Below, one piece after another: positions 41,795-53,172 of a stretch of 64,000 bases of DNA (positions within the stretch are counted from its first letter, which is position 1; the number at the start of each line of letters is the position of its first letter). Source of the DNA: Actinomycetes bacterium (lineage in GTDB: Bacteria; Auribacterota; JAJCYG01); NCBI GenBank assembly GCA_029263055.1, contig JAJCYG010000083.1, positions 42,710 to 106,709 of the forward strand. Reading direction: 5' to 3'. Below the pieces are notes generated by a model. The model worked only from the letters and a program-made list of their open reading frames with translations. It was not told the origin of the DNA and did not search any database. Made by a program: the position numbers and the translations under genes.

Positions 41795-42166
41795 ATGTTT
41801 AATAAAAAGATCATGCTTATAGATGATGAAAAAGACATCGCTGTTTTCTTAGAGCGCTATTTCGTTGAAAAGAATTTTGATGTGGTGGTTATTAACGATT
41901 CTGAAGAAGCTGAAAGAAGAATTATAGAAGAACAACCTGATCTCATTTTTATGGACTATCGAATGAGCCCTATAACAGGCAAAGAGATTTTAGAACGATT
42001 GCGCCTTCTTAAGTTGCAAATCCCAACGATAATGATGTCTGCTTATAAGACCATGGAAGGGTATTATGAGATGCGTAAATTGGGTGCTGTAGATTATATT
42101 GCCAAGCCTTATGATTTTAAAGAAATAGATCGTATTCTCGAAGAGCATCTTCCTGCTTCTCCGTAG
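41795..42166 (+). CDS. Single-domain response regulator (CheY-like receiver)
   Basis: 123 residues containing only a receiver domain: acidic pocket D10-D11, phospho-acceptor D54 (DLIFMDYRM), Ser in IMMSAY, and the conserved Lys in YIAKPYDF. There is no output domain and no histidine kinase beside it, so it probably works as a phosphorelay intermediate or by protein contact. It has its own consensus promoter. Confidence 0.93.
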   Translation: MFNKKIMLIDDEKDIAVFLERYFVEKNFDVVVINDSEEAERRIIEEQPDLIFMDYRMSPITGKEILERLRLLKLQIPTIMMSAYKTMEGYYEMRKLGAVDYIAKPYDFKEIDRILEEHLPASP

Positions 42167-42224
42167 CCTTTCTTGGCTGAACTTATGTTAGAATCATCAC
42201 ACATTTATTGAGGGATTAAGACAT

Positions 42225-43070
42225 TTGAATTTAACTTTTATTCAGGCCCCTAAAGAGAGCGGTTCTCTTGATGCTGAGGGAAAAATTGTTTATCGTAAAT
42301 GGGAGGGCTCTTCTTCTCATGTCTTGATTTATTTGCATGGGGTTCAAAGTCATTCTGAGTGGTTAATTGAATCAGGAAAAGCTCTTTCAAAAAGAGGTTT
42401 GACTGTTTACGCCCCTGACCGAAGAGGCTCGGGGCTGAGTGGTTTTCCAAAAGGAGAAATTGAGAGTTATCAAACGTACTTGGATGACTTGCGTCTATTT
42501 GTTGATTTTGTTCGCACTCAAGAACCCAATAAAAAAATTCATTTTTTAGGACTTTGTTGGGGGGCCCGTCTTTGTGTGCCCCTTTGTTTAGAAGAAGAGA
42601 GAGGTATTGAATCTTTAATTCTTTTATCTCCAGGTTTAATTCCTCGAGTTGATTACTCTATCTTTGAAAAAATAAAAATAGCATTTGCCTATTTGACGCG
42701 ATCAAAACAAAAATTTCCTCTTCCATTAAAAGATTCTTTTTTTACAAACACTCCTTCTTACTTAAAATTTATTCAAAATGATTCCTTAGGTTTGAGACAT
42801 GTGCCCGCGTCATTTTTAGTTGAGACATTAAAATTAAACCGCTTAGCCTGTCGTTGCCTTTCTGCTGTGAAGCAACCCATTTTGCTATTACTAGCCGGAA
42901 AAGATCAAATTGTGGATACAGAAAAAACATCTGCTTTTTTTAAAAAACAGTCTCAATTAAAGACTGATATTGAGATATTTCCTGATTGGCACCATACGCT
43001 TGAATTTGAAGAAGAAGCCTCTAAGCTATATGACACTATATTCAATTGGATTGAAGAGAAGAGAGGTTGA
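42225..43070 (+). CDS. Alpha/beta hydrolase with a Cys in the nucleophile position
   Basis: 281-residue alpha/beta hydrolase: VLIYLHGVQSH (oxyanion region), YAPDRRGSGLS, a nucleophile elbow HFLGLCWGARL, acid GKDQIVD and a final His in DWHHTLEFE. Residues 109-113 read G-L-C-W-G, so Cys111 replaces the usual Ser, as in dienelactone hydrolases. The start is TTG at 42225 with GAGGGA 9 nt upstream. The stop lies 1 nt before the GTG of the dipeptide epimerase gene, which suggests a joint pathway on cell-wall peptides. The substrate is unknown. Confidence 0.82.
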   Translation: MNLTFIQAPKESGSLDAEGKIVYRKWEGSSSHVLIYLHGVQSHSEWLIESGKALSKRGLTVYAPDRRGSGLSGFPKGEIESYQTYLDDLRLFVDFVRTQEPNKKIHFLGLCWGARLCVPLCLEEERGIESLILLSPGLIPRVDYSIFEKIKIAFAYLTRSKQKFPLPLKDSFFTNTPSYLKFIQNDSLGLRHVPASFLVETLKLNRLACRCLSAVKQPILLLLAGKDQIVDTEKTSAFFKKQSQLKTDIEIFPDWHHTLEFEEEASKLYDTIFNWIEEKRG

Positions 43071-43071
43071 T

Positions 43072-44235
43072 GTGAAGATCGAAGAAGTGGCTCTCTATGT
43101 GGTTGAGATTCCTTTTAAAGAAGCTTTTAAGCATTCTTTAGCCGAGCGGCGTGTGGCTAGAAATGTGATTGTGGCTATTCGTTCTTCTGAAGGGTTTGTT
43201 GGTTATGGGGAGGCGCTCCCTAGGGAATATGTGACAGGAGAGTCGATTGAGTCTGTTTTAGATTCTTTAGAACAATTTTGGGTGCCATCCTTATGGGATC
43301 AAGATTGGGAAAAATCTGAGGATGTGGAGCCTTTTTTGGCTGGTTGGCATGATTTGATTAAGAATAAGTATAATATTAATCCTGATAACTCTCCTTCAGC
43401 AAGGTGTTCTATTGAATTATCTTTATTAGATATATTAGGTAAATTCTTTAAAGTTAATGCATCAAGTTTAATAGGGATGAAAACTTCTCGAGATAAGATG
43501 TTTTATTCTGGGGTTCTTTCAAGTGATTCTTTAATAAAAATGAAGAAAAAGGCTCTACTTATGAGGTTGTTTAACTTTCAACAAATTAAGTTAAAAGTTG
43601 GAAGTGATGATGATTTGGATCGAGTTAAAAAAGCCCGATCTATTTTAGGAGCAAAGAGAGATCTGCGTGTTGATGCCAATGGGGCGTGGAGCCTTGAAGA
43701 AGCGCGTGAGAAGATCAAACAGTTTCAACCTTATGGTGTCAGCGCCATAGAGCAGCCTTTATCTAAGAATGACATTAAAGGGTACTCAGAACTCACCCAA
43801 AAGTCTCCTATTCCTATTATTGCTGATGAGTCTTTCTGTTGTTTAGAAGATGCCAAATTATTGTTTGAATCAAAAGGGTGTGATATCCTCAACATTCGGC
43901 TGTCAAAATGTGGGGGGCTTTATTTAGCTCACCAGGCAGCGCAATTTGCTTCTCAAGTAAAATTAGGGATTCAATTGGGGTGTCAGGTAGGGGAAACAGC
44001 CATTCTTTCTAGTGCAGGAAGAATTTTTGCCCAATGTCATCCAGAGATAAAGTATCTTGAAGGTTCTTATGAGCGTTTTTTACTCAAACAAGATATTGCT
44101 AAAAAACGAGTTCGGTTTCATTATGGAGGCAAAGCAAAGCCAATATTGGGTCCTGGTTTAGGGATTGAAATTGACTCAAATTTAGTTGAATCTTTAGCTA
44201 AAGAAAAGGTAGTTTTTAGACGAGAGGGTTGTTAA
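43072..44235 (+). CDS. Enolase-superfamily dipeptide epimerase / muconate cycloisomerase-like enzyme
   Basis: 387 residues from the GTG at 43072, chosen for GAGAGG 5 nt upstream; the longer reading frame overlaps the hydrolase gene without a ribosome site. Active-site residues of the muconate-lactonising subgroup are all present: K173 and K175 (IKLKVG), D201 (VDANGAW), E227 (IEQPL), D252 (IADESFC) and K279 (RLSKCGG). This set fits L-Ala-D/L-Glu-type dipeptide epimerases, which recycle murein peptides; the specificity is not proven. GCQVGETAILSSAG is a family marker. It is probably co-transcribed with the hydrolase and the LysM lipoprotein. Confidence 0.9.
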   Translation: MKIEEVALYVVEIPFKEAFKHSLAERRVARNVIVAIRSSEGFVGYGEALPREYVTGESIESVLDSLEQFWVPSLWDQDWEKSEDVEPFLAGWHDLIKNKYNINPDNSPSARCSIELSLLDILGKFFKVNASSLIGMKTSRDKMFYSGVLSSDSLIKMKKKALLMRLFNFQQIKLKVGSDDDLDRVKKARSILGAKRDLRVDANGAWSLEEAREKIKQFQPYGVSAIEQPLSKNDIKGYSELTQKSPIPIIADESFCCLEDAKLLFESKGCDILNIRLSKCGGLYLAHQAAQFASQVKLGIQLGCQVGETAILSSAGRIFAQCHPEIKYLEGSYERFLLKQDIAKKRVRFHYGGKAKPILGPGLGIEIDSNLVESLAKEKVVFRREGC

Positions 44236-44262
44236 AGAGACGTCTGCATAGAGGAGAATATT

Positions 44263-45642
44263 TTGGTGAAGTCTTTAGCGCAATGGTGTTGCTTATTCTT
44301 TTTAATTGTTTTTGTTGCTGGATGTGGCAAGTCAGACACAAGTGGAGTCTCTAAAGATAAAGTATCTTTTCTTTATCGTTCAGGTGTTCAGAAATACGAA
44401 GTGGGTGATTATGATTCTGCTTTATCCTATTTTGAAAAAGCCCTTCAACTAGATCCAAAACATGAGTCTGCTCTCTTAGATGTTGGAATCTTATACGAAG
44501 ATTATAAGAAAGAAACTTCCAAAGCAATGGACGCTTATCAGCAGTACTTACTTCTTCATCCTGATGGTAAAAAAGCTGAAATGGTTAAAGGTTGGTTAAT
44601 GAAGTTAGCTGTTAATAGTGGCGTTGATGTTGTGTTACCAGAAAAAGGTGAAACCCCAAAACAAGGGGCTTTGTTGGAAGTTAATTCGAAAACTTTAGAA
44701 GAGAATAAGAAGTTAAGGAAAGAAATTGATGCGCTTAAAGCTAAAATAAAAGATTCTAAACAAGCATTAAGCGAGTCTGAAAATATTTTAGACAGAAAAA
44801 ACAAAGCATTGAGCAAAGAGCTCGATCAAGTAAAAGAAAAAGTAACGTCTCTAGAAGGGGAATTGAGTCAAAAGAGTGATACCAAGGAAAAAGAATCGTC
44901 AAAATTGATTGCTCAATTACAGGCTAAATTAAAACAACAAGAAATCCGTCAAATTCAAGGCAAGCAAGATTTGCTCAAAAGTGTGGAAGTTCTTCAAAAA
45001 AGAATCAGAGAATTTGAAGTAGAGAGAAAAGAGTTGGTCAAAGGTGAAGAGGGAGTGGCTGCTTCCTTAGACAGATTGAAAAAAGAAAAAGAAGAGTTAG
45101 AGTCAGACTCTCTGAGATCAAAGGATGATTTACAGCGGTTAAAAGAGGCTTTTGCCACTGCTACAGAAGAACGAGCTCGTTTGAATAGTATGCTTCAAGA
45201 AAAAGATGGAACAATAGGGGCTTTAAAGGGTCTGGTTGCTAAATCAGCTCAAAGTAAAGCATTTAAAGATTCTGAAAGAAAAGCATTTGAGCGGCAAATA
45301 GCCTTATTAAGGCAAAAAATTAAAATATTAGAGCAAGATCGAAAAAATTATATGAGCATGATTAAGACAGCCCCTCCTCAGTTTAAAGAGCCATCAGAAA
45401 CCGTTTCATATGTAAAAAAACCTGTTTCTTCTACAAGTGCTCCCGTGAAACAGCCTTCACGGGACTATGAATTAGTCACTTACCATAGGGTTAAAAGAGG
45501 GGAAACTCTCATGATGATTGCTGGTTATGGGCACATTTATGGAGAGAGGGGCCGGTGGAAAATTATCTATGAAGCCAATAAGACAAATATAGATGATCCT
45601 AATGTTTTGGTTCCTGGCCAGATATTACTTGTTCCCCGTTAA
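44263..45642 (+). CDS. TPR, coiled-coil and LysM lipoprotein
   Basis: 459 residues. An N-terminal lipoprotein signal (FFLIVFVAGCGKS, about C21) is followed by TPR units (residues about 30-110, GDYDSALSYFEKALQLDPKHESAL), a long Lys/Glu-rich coiled coil (about 145-370) and a C-terminal LysM domain (YHRVKRGETLMMIAG...IIYEANKTN...VLVPGQILLVP). The architecture suggests an envelope protein bridging membrane and peptidoglycan. The start is TTG 44263 or the next codon GTG 44266; GAGGAG lies 6 or 9 nt upstream. It fits the murein context of the epimerase. Confidence 0.88.
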   Translation: MVKSLAQWCCLFFLIVFVAGCGKSDTSGVSKDKVSFLYRSGVQKYEVGDYDSALSYFEKALQLDPKHESALLDVGILYEDYKKETSKAMDAYQQYLLLHPDGKKAEMVKGWLMKLAVNSGVDVVLPEKGETPKQGALLEVNSKTLEENKKLRKEIDALKAKIKDSKQALSESENILDRKNKALSKELDQVKEKVTSLEGELSQKSDTKEKESSKLIAQLQAKLKQQEIRQIQGKQDLLKSVEVLQKRIREFEVERKELVKGEEGVAASLDRLKKEKEELESDSLRSKDDLQRLKEAFATATEERARLNSMLQEKDGTIGALKGLVAKSAQSKAFKDSERKAFERQIALLRQKIKILEQDRKNYMSMIKTAPPQFKEPSETVSYVKKPVSSTSAPVKQPSRDYELVTYHRVKRGETLMMIAGYGHIYGERGRWKIIYEANKTNIDDPNVLVPGQILLVPR

Positions 45643-45651
45643 AAAAAAATC

Positions 45652-45679
45652 TTGCACATTGATAATGGAAAACTATAAT
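45652..45679 (+). promoter_or_regulatory. Predicted promoter of the bipolar charged protein gene
   Basis: TTGCAC (45652-45657), 16 nt, perfect TATAAT (45674-45679), with GAGAGGAA before the ATG at 45728. Confidence 0.7.
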
Positions 45680-45727
45680 AAGCAAAGTTTTAAGGTTTTT
45701 ACTAGCCGATTGCATTGAGAGGAAATT

Positions 45728-46276
45728 ATGGCTACTAAGAAAGTAAAGTCTAAAAAAGTTGCGCCTAAAAAGAAGGCAGCTAAGAAAGCAGCGCCTAAAA
45801 AGGCTGCGCCTAAAAAGACAGTTAAAAAATCTGTTTCTAAAAGAAAGGCTTCACCGGTGAAAAAGACTGTGACTAAACCAAAAGGGAAAGCTTCAAACGG
45901 CAGACCCATATCTAAAGAGAAGCCTAAAAAAGTTATCCCATCTAAAGGTTCAGAAGAAAAATTATTTCAAGATTTAGCTACAGATTCTGTTTTTAGTTTT
46001 GAAGCAGAAGAAGCACCTAAAAAAGCTGTTTTGTTAGCAACTTCAGAAGACTTTGATGAAATTGATTCATTTACCAAAAGTACAGAGAGTCATGATAAAG
46101 ATGATGAAGAGTCACCAGTAAGTCGTTCAGGGTATGATGACGAAGACGATTATGATTATGAAGATGATGATGATTTTGTCGACGACGATTTGGACGATGA
46201 AGGTTTAGAAGATGATTTTTCTGAAGACAGTGATAAAGATGATGACGATGATGATGACGACGAGCTAGCTTATTAG
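45728..46276 (+). CDS. Bipolar protein: histone-like Lys/Ala-rich N-half, Asp/Glu-rich C-half
   Basis: 182 residues. The first 75 or so are Lys/Ala/Pro-rich (KKVAPKKKAAKKAAPKK), like the protein at 37777. A short mixed middle follows (EEKLFQDLATDSVFSFEAEE), and the last 60 residues are extremely acidic (DDEDDYDYEDDDDFVDDD and a run of eight Asp near the end). It is cytoplasmic with no signal. The layout resembles acid-tailed nucleic-acid-binding proteins (e.g. HMG-type proteins, RNA polymerase delta), where the acidic tail competes with DNA for the basic part. A strong promoter and ribosome site suggest high expression. No homologue is recognised. Confidence 0.8.
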   Translation: MATKKVKSKKVAPKKKAAKKAAPKKAAPKKTVKKSVSKRKASPVKKTVTKPKGKASNGRPISKEKPKKVIPSKGSEEKLFQDLATDSVFSFEAEEAPKKAVLLATSEDFDEIDSFTKSTESHDKDDEESPVSRSGYDDEDDYDYEDDDDFVDDDLDDEGLEDDFSEDSDKDDDDDDDDELAY

Positions 46277-46292
46277 AAAGTCTTTTTTTCAT

Positions 46293-46841
46293 GTGAAAAA
46301 AATAAGCCTACTATTTCTTTCCTGTTTATTACTTTTTTATGCTGCAGGCTGGGTTTTTTGCAGTATCACTTACCCTGTTTCCTATCGACAACTTATTCAA
46401 GAACAAGCCAAAGAAAACCAGTTGGATCCTTTGCTTGTTGCTGCGTTAATTTTTGCTGAAAGCCGTTATCAAAGTGAAGCGATATCAAAAGTAGGAGCGA
46501 TGGGCTTAATGCAATTGATGCCGCGTACAGCTGCTGAGATGGCGCTTAAGAAGGGGTGGACAACGCTAACAGAAAAGGATTTCTTTGATAAGGAAGTGAA
46601 TATCAAATTAGGGACCTTCTATTTAGCGGGGCTTTTCAAAAGATTTGAGAAAGCTCCTATTTGGCTGCCATTAGCATCCTATAATGCGGGTGAGAGAAAA
46701 GTTAGGAAATGGCAAAAAGAAGCCAAATTAGAGAGCTCTAGAGACGAAATCATTCAGTTTCCTGAAACAAAGAGATATGTGAAGCAGATCTTATGGGTTT
46801 ATCAAGGTCTTCTTTTTTGGGCAAAAATAGGCATGGTTTGA
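46293..46841 (+). CDS. Lytic transglycosylase (SLT domain)
   Basis: 182-residue murein transglycosylase with an N-terminal signal/anchor (LLFLSCLLLFYAAGW). The SLT domain shows QLDPLLVAALIFAESRYQ (catalytic E56), AMGLMQLMPRTA, NIKLGTFYLAGL and LASYNAGERKVRKW. It cleaves glycan strands to 1,6-anhydro products. GTG 46293 is the start; no Shine-Dalgarno is visible. It follows the bipolar protein gene by 16 bp. Confidence 0.93.
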   Translation: MKKISLLFLSCLLLFYAAGWVFCSITYPVSYRQLIQEQAKENQLDPLLVAALIFAESRYQSEAISKVGAMGLMQLMPRTAAEMALKKGWTTLTEKDFFDKEVNIKLGTFYLAGLFKRFEKAPIWLPLASYNAGERKVRKWQKEAKLESSRDEIIQFPETKRYVKQILWVYQGLLFWAKIGMV

Positions 46842-46843
46842 AC

Positions 46844-46872
46844 TTGACTCCTGAAGGGGATTGCCCTACGAT
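46844..46872 (+). promoter_or_regulatory. Predicted promoter of the phosphohexomutase-gmd operon
   Basis: TTGACT (46844-46849), 17 nt, TACGAT (46867-46872), about 36 nt before the ATG at 46909. Confidence 0.6.
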
Positions 46873-46908
46873 TTTTAACTTTATTAGATGCTAAAGGAGA
46901 TTTCTTGG

Positions 46909-49955
<3,047 letters not shown>

Positions 49956-50163
49956 CTTCAACTCCATAATAATAGAATGCAATTATAGGGCCAAGATAGT
50001 GTTAATGCTATAACTAATTATATTGGAACTACTTGTGTGTTATTGATTTTTAATGCTAAATTAAGTGTGTCTAAACTGGCACTTGTATGATTTATAACGT
50101 ATTTATTATAAGTAGGTTAGGTTATAAAGGTGGGGAGCGAAGAAGTGTCTGTTTTGGCACGTC

Positions 50164-51510
50164 TTAGAGCTGGTGAACATCGAGTTTGCGGTACAAATTG
50201 CGGCGACTGATTCCTAATGCTTTTGCTGCTTGGGTCTTGTTTCCTTGGCATTCGAGCAATATTTGCTGAATATACTGTTTTTCTTCATTAGAGACAAAAT
50301 CATCTAAATTGGTTTTTTTGGCACTTTTTCCTTTGATTTGATCTTGAATATCATTTGGAAGATCTTCTGTTTGAATGGATGTGGAGGAAGTTAAAATAGA
50401 AGCTCTTTCGATAATGTTACGTAGTTCGCGAATGTTGCCAGGAAAATGATACTGAAGCAATGTTTTAATGGCTTGGCTGTCCATAATAGAAGCATTTCCT
50501 TGAGTCTTTTTGTTTTGTAAAAAATGACGGATGAGTAACGGAATATCTTCTTTTCGTTTTCTAAGAGGGGGGATTTCAAGTTCAACAACATTTAGACGGT
50601 AGTAAAGATCTTCTCTAAAATTTCCTTTTTCAATTTCAGTCTTCAGATTTTTATGTGTCGCGGCAATGACACGGACATCTACTTTTTGTGTGCGGTTATC
50701 ACCGAGGCGTCTAAATTCTTGAGTTTCAAGCATGCGAAGAAGCTTGGGTTGAACAGCTATATCCATGTCTGCAATTTCATCAATGAAAAAGGTGCCATTG
50801 TCCGCACATTCAAATAACCCTGGTTTGTTTCCATCAGCACCGGTAAAAGCCCCTTTGACATAACCAAAAAGTTCGCTTTCAAGTAATTGTTTTTCTAGGT
50901 TGCTGCAGTTAATCGCAACAAACGGTTGTTTTGATCGAGGGCTTATTTGATGAATGGCTCGAGCTAATAATTCTTTTCCTGTACCACTTTCGCCTAAAAT
51001 GAGAACAGGTGCATCTGTCGAAGCTACTTTCTGAGCTTGAGCTAACAGGTCTTTGATTTCTGTTGAAGTTCCAATGATTTCAGGAAAGAGGGTGTTATGT
51101 TCAATCTCTTTTTTAAGGCGTTCATTTTCTGTGGATAATTGACTCCGTTCGTATGCTTTTAAAACCCGTGTTTCAAGTTCATCTGTTTTAAAAGGTTTAG
51201 TGAGGTAGTCATGAGCCCCTAGGCGCATGGCTTCAACAGCTGTTTCAATGGAGCCATTTCCTGTCATCATAATGACTTCAGTTTTAGATTGATTCTTTTT
51301 TATCTCTTTAAGGAGGTCAGCACCATTATCTTCACCAAGATAAAGGTCGAGAAGAATGACATTAAAGTATTGAGCTTCTATGGCATCAAAAAGGGCATCT
51401 TTTGTCTGGGCAATAACGGTTTGATAGTGGGGTGGCGTGAAAACTTCCTTGAGAAGTTCACACACTTTTAAGTCATCGTCTACAATGAGTAGTTGAATTG
51501 TTTCATCCAT
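50164..51510 (-). CDS. NtrC-family sigma54-dependent response regulator
   Basis: 448 residues: receiver domain with D55 (VILLDLYLG), AAA+ domain with Walker A GESGTGKE (173-180), GAFTGA (220-225, contacts sigma54) and FIDEIAD (Walker B), then a Fis-type HTH (NKTQAAKALGISRRNLYRKL). It activates sigma54 promoters after phosphorylation. No histidine kinase is adjacent, so the cognate sensor lies elsewhere. GGAG precedes the ATG. The gap 49956-50163 shows no gene. Confidence 0.96.
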   Translation of the reverse strand: MDETIQLLIVDDDLKVCELLKEVFTPPHYQTVIAQTKDALFDAIEAQYFNVILLDLYLGEDNGADLLKEIKKNQSKTEVIMMTGNGSIETAVEAMRLGAHDYLTKPFKTDELETRVLKAYERSQLSTENERLKKEIEHNTLFPEIIGTSTEIKDLLAQAQKVASTDAPVLILGESGTGKELLARAIHQISPRSKQPFVAINCSNLEKQLLESELFGYVKGAFTGADGNKPGLFECADNGTFFIDEIADMDIAVQPKLLRMLETQEFRRLGDNRTQKVDVRVIAATHKNLKTEIEKGNFREDLYYRLNVVELEIPPLRKRKEDIPLLIRHFLQNKKTQGNASIMDSQAIKTLLQYHFPGNIRELRNIIERASILTSSTSIQTEDLPNDIQDQIKGKSAKKTNLDDFVSNEEKQYIQQILLECQGNKTQAAKALGISRRNLYRKLDVHQL

Positions 51511-51610
51511 TAAAGAAGGCTCCTACACGAAGGGAAAATCTTATCAAAGTTTAAGGGTTTGTGCTACTTTAAAAGGGCTTCATTAAGTCTTAATTAAAAG
51601 GGAAAATAGG

Positions 51611-51925
51611 ATGGCTTATTCAATTTTAATGACCACTTGTTCTAGCAAAAAAGAAGCTCAAGGGCTTTTAACTTTGCTGTTAGAAAACAGATTAATTGCT
51701 TGCGGAAATTTAATTCCGTCTGTTGAATCTCATTATTGGTGGCAAGGTAAGATAGAAATCTCTAATGAGGTTTTGATCCTCCTTAAAACTGAATCTAGGC
51801 TTTCAGATGATGTGATTAAGTTTATTAAAGAGAATCATTCCTATGAAGTGACTGAAGTGTTGTCTCTTCCAATTGAAAAAGGCAATGATGCTTACCTTCA
51901 ATGGATCTCTGATAGTTTAAAATGA
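51611..51925 (+). CDS. cutA: CutA-family protein (divalent-ion tolerance)
   Basis: 104-residue trimeric PII-like fold protein: TTCSSKKEAQGLLTLLLENRLIACGNLIP, SHYWWQGKIE and HSYEVTEVLSLPIEKGNDAYLQWI are family signatures. The role in metal tolerance is old genetics from E. coli and not firmly established. Its stop overlaps the next ATG by 4 nt, starting a run of coupled genes. Confidence 0.95.
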   Translation: MAYSILMTTCSSKKEAQGLLTLLLENRLIACGNLIPSVESHYWWQGKIEISNEVLILLKTESRLSDDVIKFIKENHSYEVTEVLSLPIEKGNDAYLQWISDSLK

Positions 51926-53172
51926 AAAAGAGTAATATGCGCTTGATTGGATTGTTGGTCTTTTTTAATCTCCTTTCTTTCTCCTCATGGGCCCAAGTCT
52001 CATCAATTGATCAATTAGAAAAAGAGCTGCGCGGTCAGTCTATGCTTGTCCGGCATGGAGCGGCTCAAAAGTTAACTTTAATTGGGGGGCCTCGAGTAGA
52101 ATCTATTTTTATTAAGCTTATTCAGCGAGGAGGAGTTGAATCTAAACGAATAGGTTTAACAGGATTAGCGGCTGTTGCCCCACAAAAAAGTGAACTCTAT
52201 TTCAAAGAATATTTAAATCATCCTTCGACATTATTAAGATGGGCTTCTGTTCTTGGTTTAGGCAATACAGCTGATCCCAAATGGATTCCTGAGTTAATAG
52301 AAATAGAAAAAAATGATCCTGGCTATTTCAAAGGACCCAATCGATTTCCTGTTCGAGAAACCGCTCGAGCAGCGATTAAAAAAATTAAAATGTCTCCTCG
52401 ATGGATTTATTCTTATGATGAAGGACTTCAATTAGCTCGAGCAACTCAGAAAAAAATAATTCTTTTTTGGAAACTCCCTGAGGAGAAGTGGTCTCAAAAG
52501 ATGATTGACACTAGTTTTAGAGGAGAGGGTTTTAAGAGGCTTAAAAATAAATTTGTGTGGATACAATTAGATGCTTCATTGCAACCAAGTCTGGCTGATC
52601 AGTGGAAAGTTTCTGAAATACCTTTAGTTCAATTGATTGACTCTAAAGAGGTAGAGCTTGAGCGTTGGGCGGGCTATTTTTCTTCTGAAGTGATTTCCTC
52701 TGATTTAAAGGGGCTTTCGACAGGTAAGCTTTTTTCTACGTTTGAGTTAGAAAACAGAGCACAAGCTCAGCCTGAAAATGGAGAGATTTTATGGGATTTG
52801 TCTCAGCGATTTGAAAAAGGTCAGCAAATTGACAAAGCAGCCTGGGCATGGGAAAAGATCGTGAGTTTGCCTGATTCTGTTGGTACACTAGAACGTGAGA
52901 AAGCTCTCTTTGCATTGGGTTTCTACAAAGGAGGAGCAGGGGCTTATTCTCAAGCTATTCGGATTTTAAAGCAGTATATTAGAGAGTATCCTGAATCTAA
53001 AGAAGTGTTGAATGTGCGTTATTGTTTGGCTCTTTCTTATCTAGGTAAAGGAGAAAAGCGAAAAAGTTTAAAAGAGTTGCAGTTGTTGAGTGAGGAAGAC
53101 CTTCCTGATTCTATGAGTCGTTCTGTTCAAGAAGTGATGCGTAAAATAAAAGAGAGCCGAAGGAGACGATGA
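51922..53172 (+). CDS. Secreted HEAT-repeat / thioredoxin-like / TPR protein
   Basis: 416 residues with a signal peptide (MKKSNMRLIGLLVFFN...SSWA). Residues about 27-150 look like HEAT/PBS-type helical repeats (SMLVRHGAAQKLTLIGG, LLRWASVLGLGNTADP). Residues about 168-265 resemble a thioredoxin-like fold without CxxC (KKIILFWKLPEEKW, FVWIQLDASLQPSLADQWKVSEIPLVQLID). The rest is TPR-like (AIRILKQYIREYPESKEVLNVRYCLA). Overlaps (ATGA) at both ends tie it to cutA and the next TPR gene. The function is unknown; probably a periplasmic scaffold. Confidence 0.75.
   Translation: MKKSNMRLIGLLVFFNLLSFSSWAQVSSIDQLEKELRGQSMLVRHGAAQKLTLIGGPRVESIFIKLIQRGGVESKRIGLTGLAAVAPQKSELYFKEYLNHPSTLLRWASVLGLGNTADPKWIPELIEIEKNDPGYFKGPNRFPVRETARAAIKKIKMSPRWIYSYDEGLQLARATQKKIILFWKLPEEKWSQKMIDTSFRGEGFKRLKNKFVWIQLDASLQPSLADQWKVSEIPLVQLIDSKEVELERWAGYFSSEVISSDLKGLSTGKLFSTFELENRAQAQPENGEILWDLSQRFEKGQQIDKAAWAWEKIVSLPDSVGTLEREKALFALGFYKGGAGAYSQAIRILKQYIREYPESKEVLNVRYCLALSYLGKGEKRKSLKELQLLSEEDLPDSMSRSVQEVMRKIKESRRRR

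Noticed and set aside
50077..50160. TGGCAC sequences at 50077-50082 and 50155-50160 as sigma54 -24 elements near the NtrC-type gene
   Set aside because: Neither is followed at the right distance by a TTGC/TTGCA -12 element, and they lie downstream of the regulator on the opposite strand.
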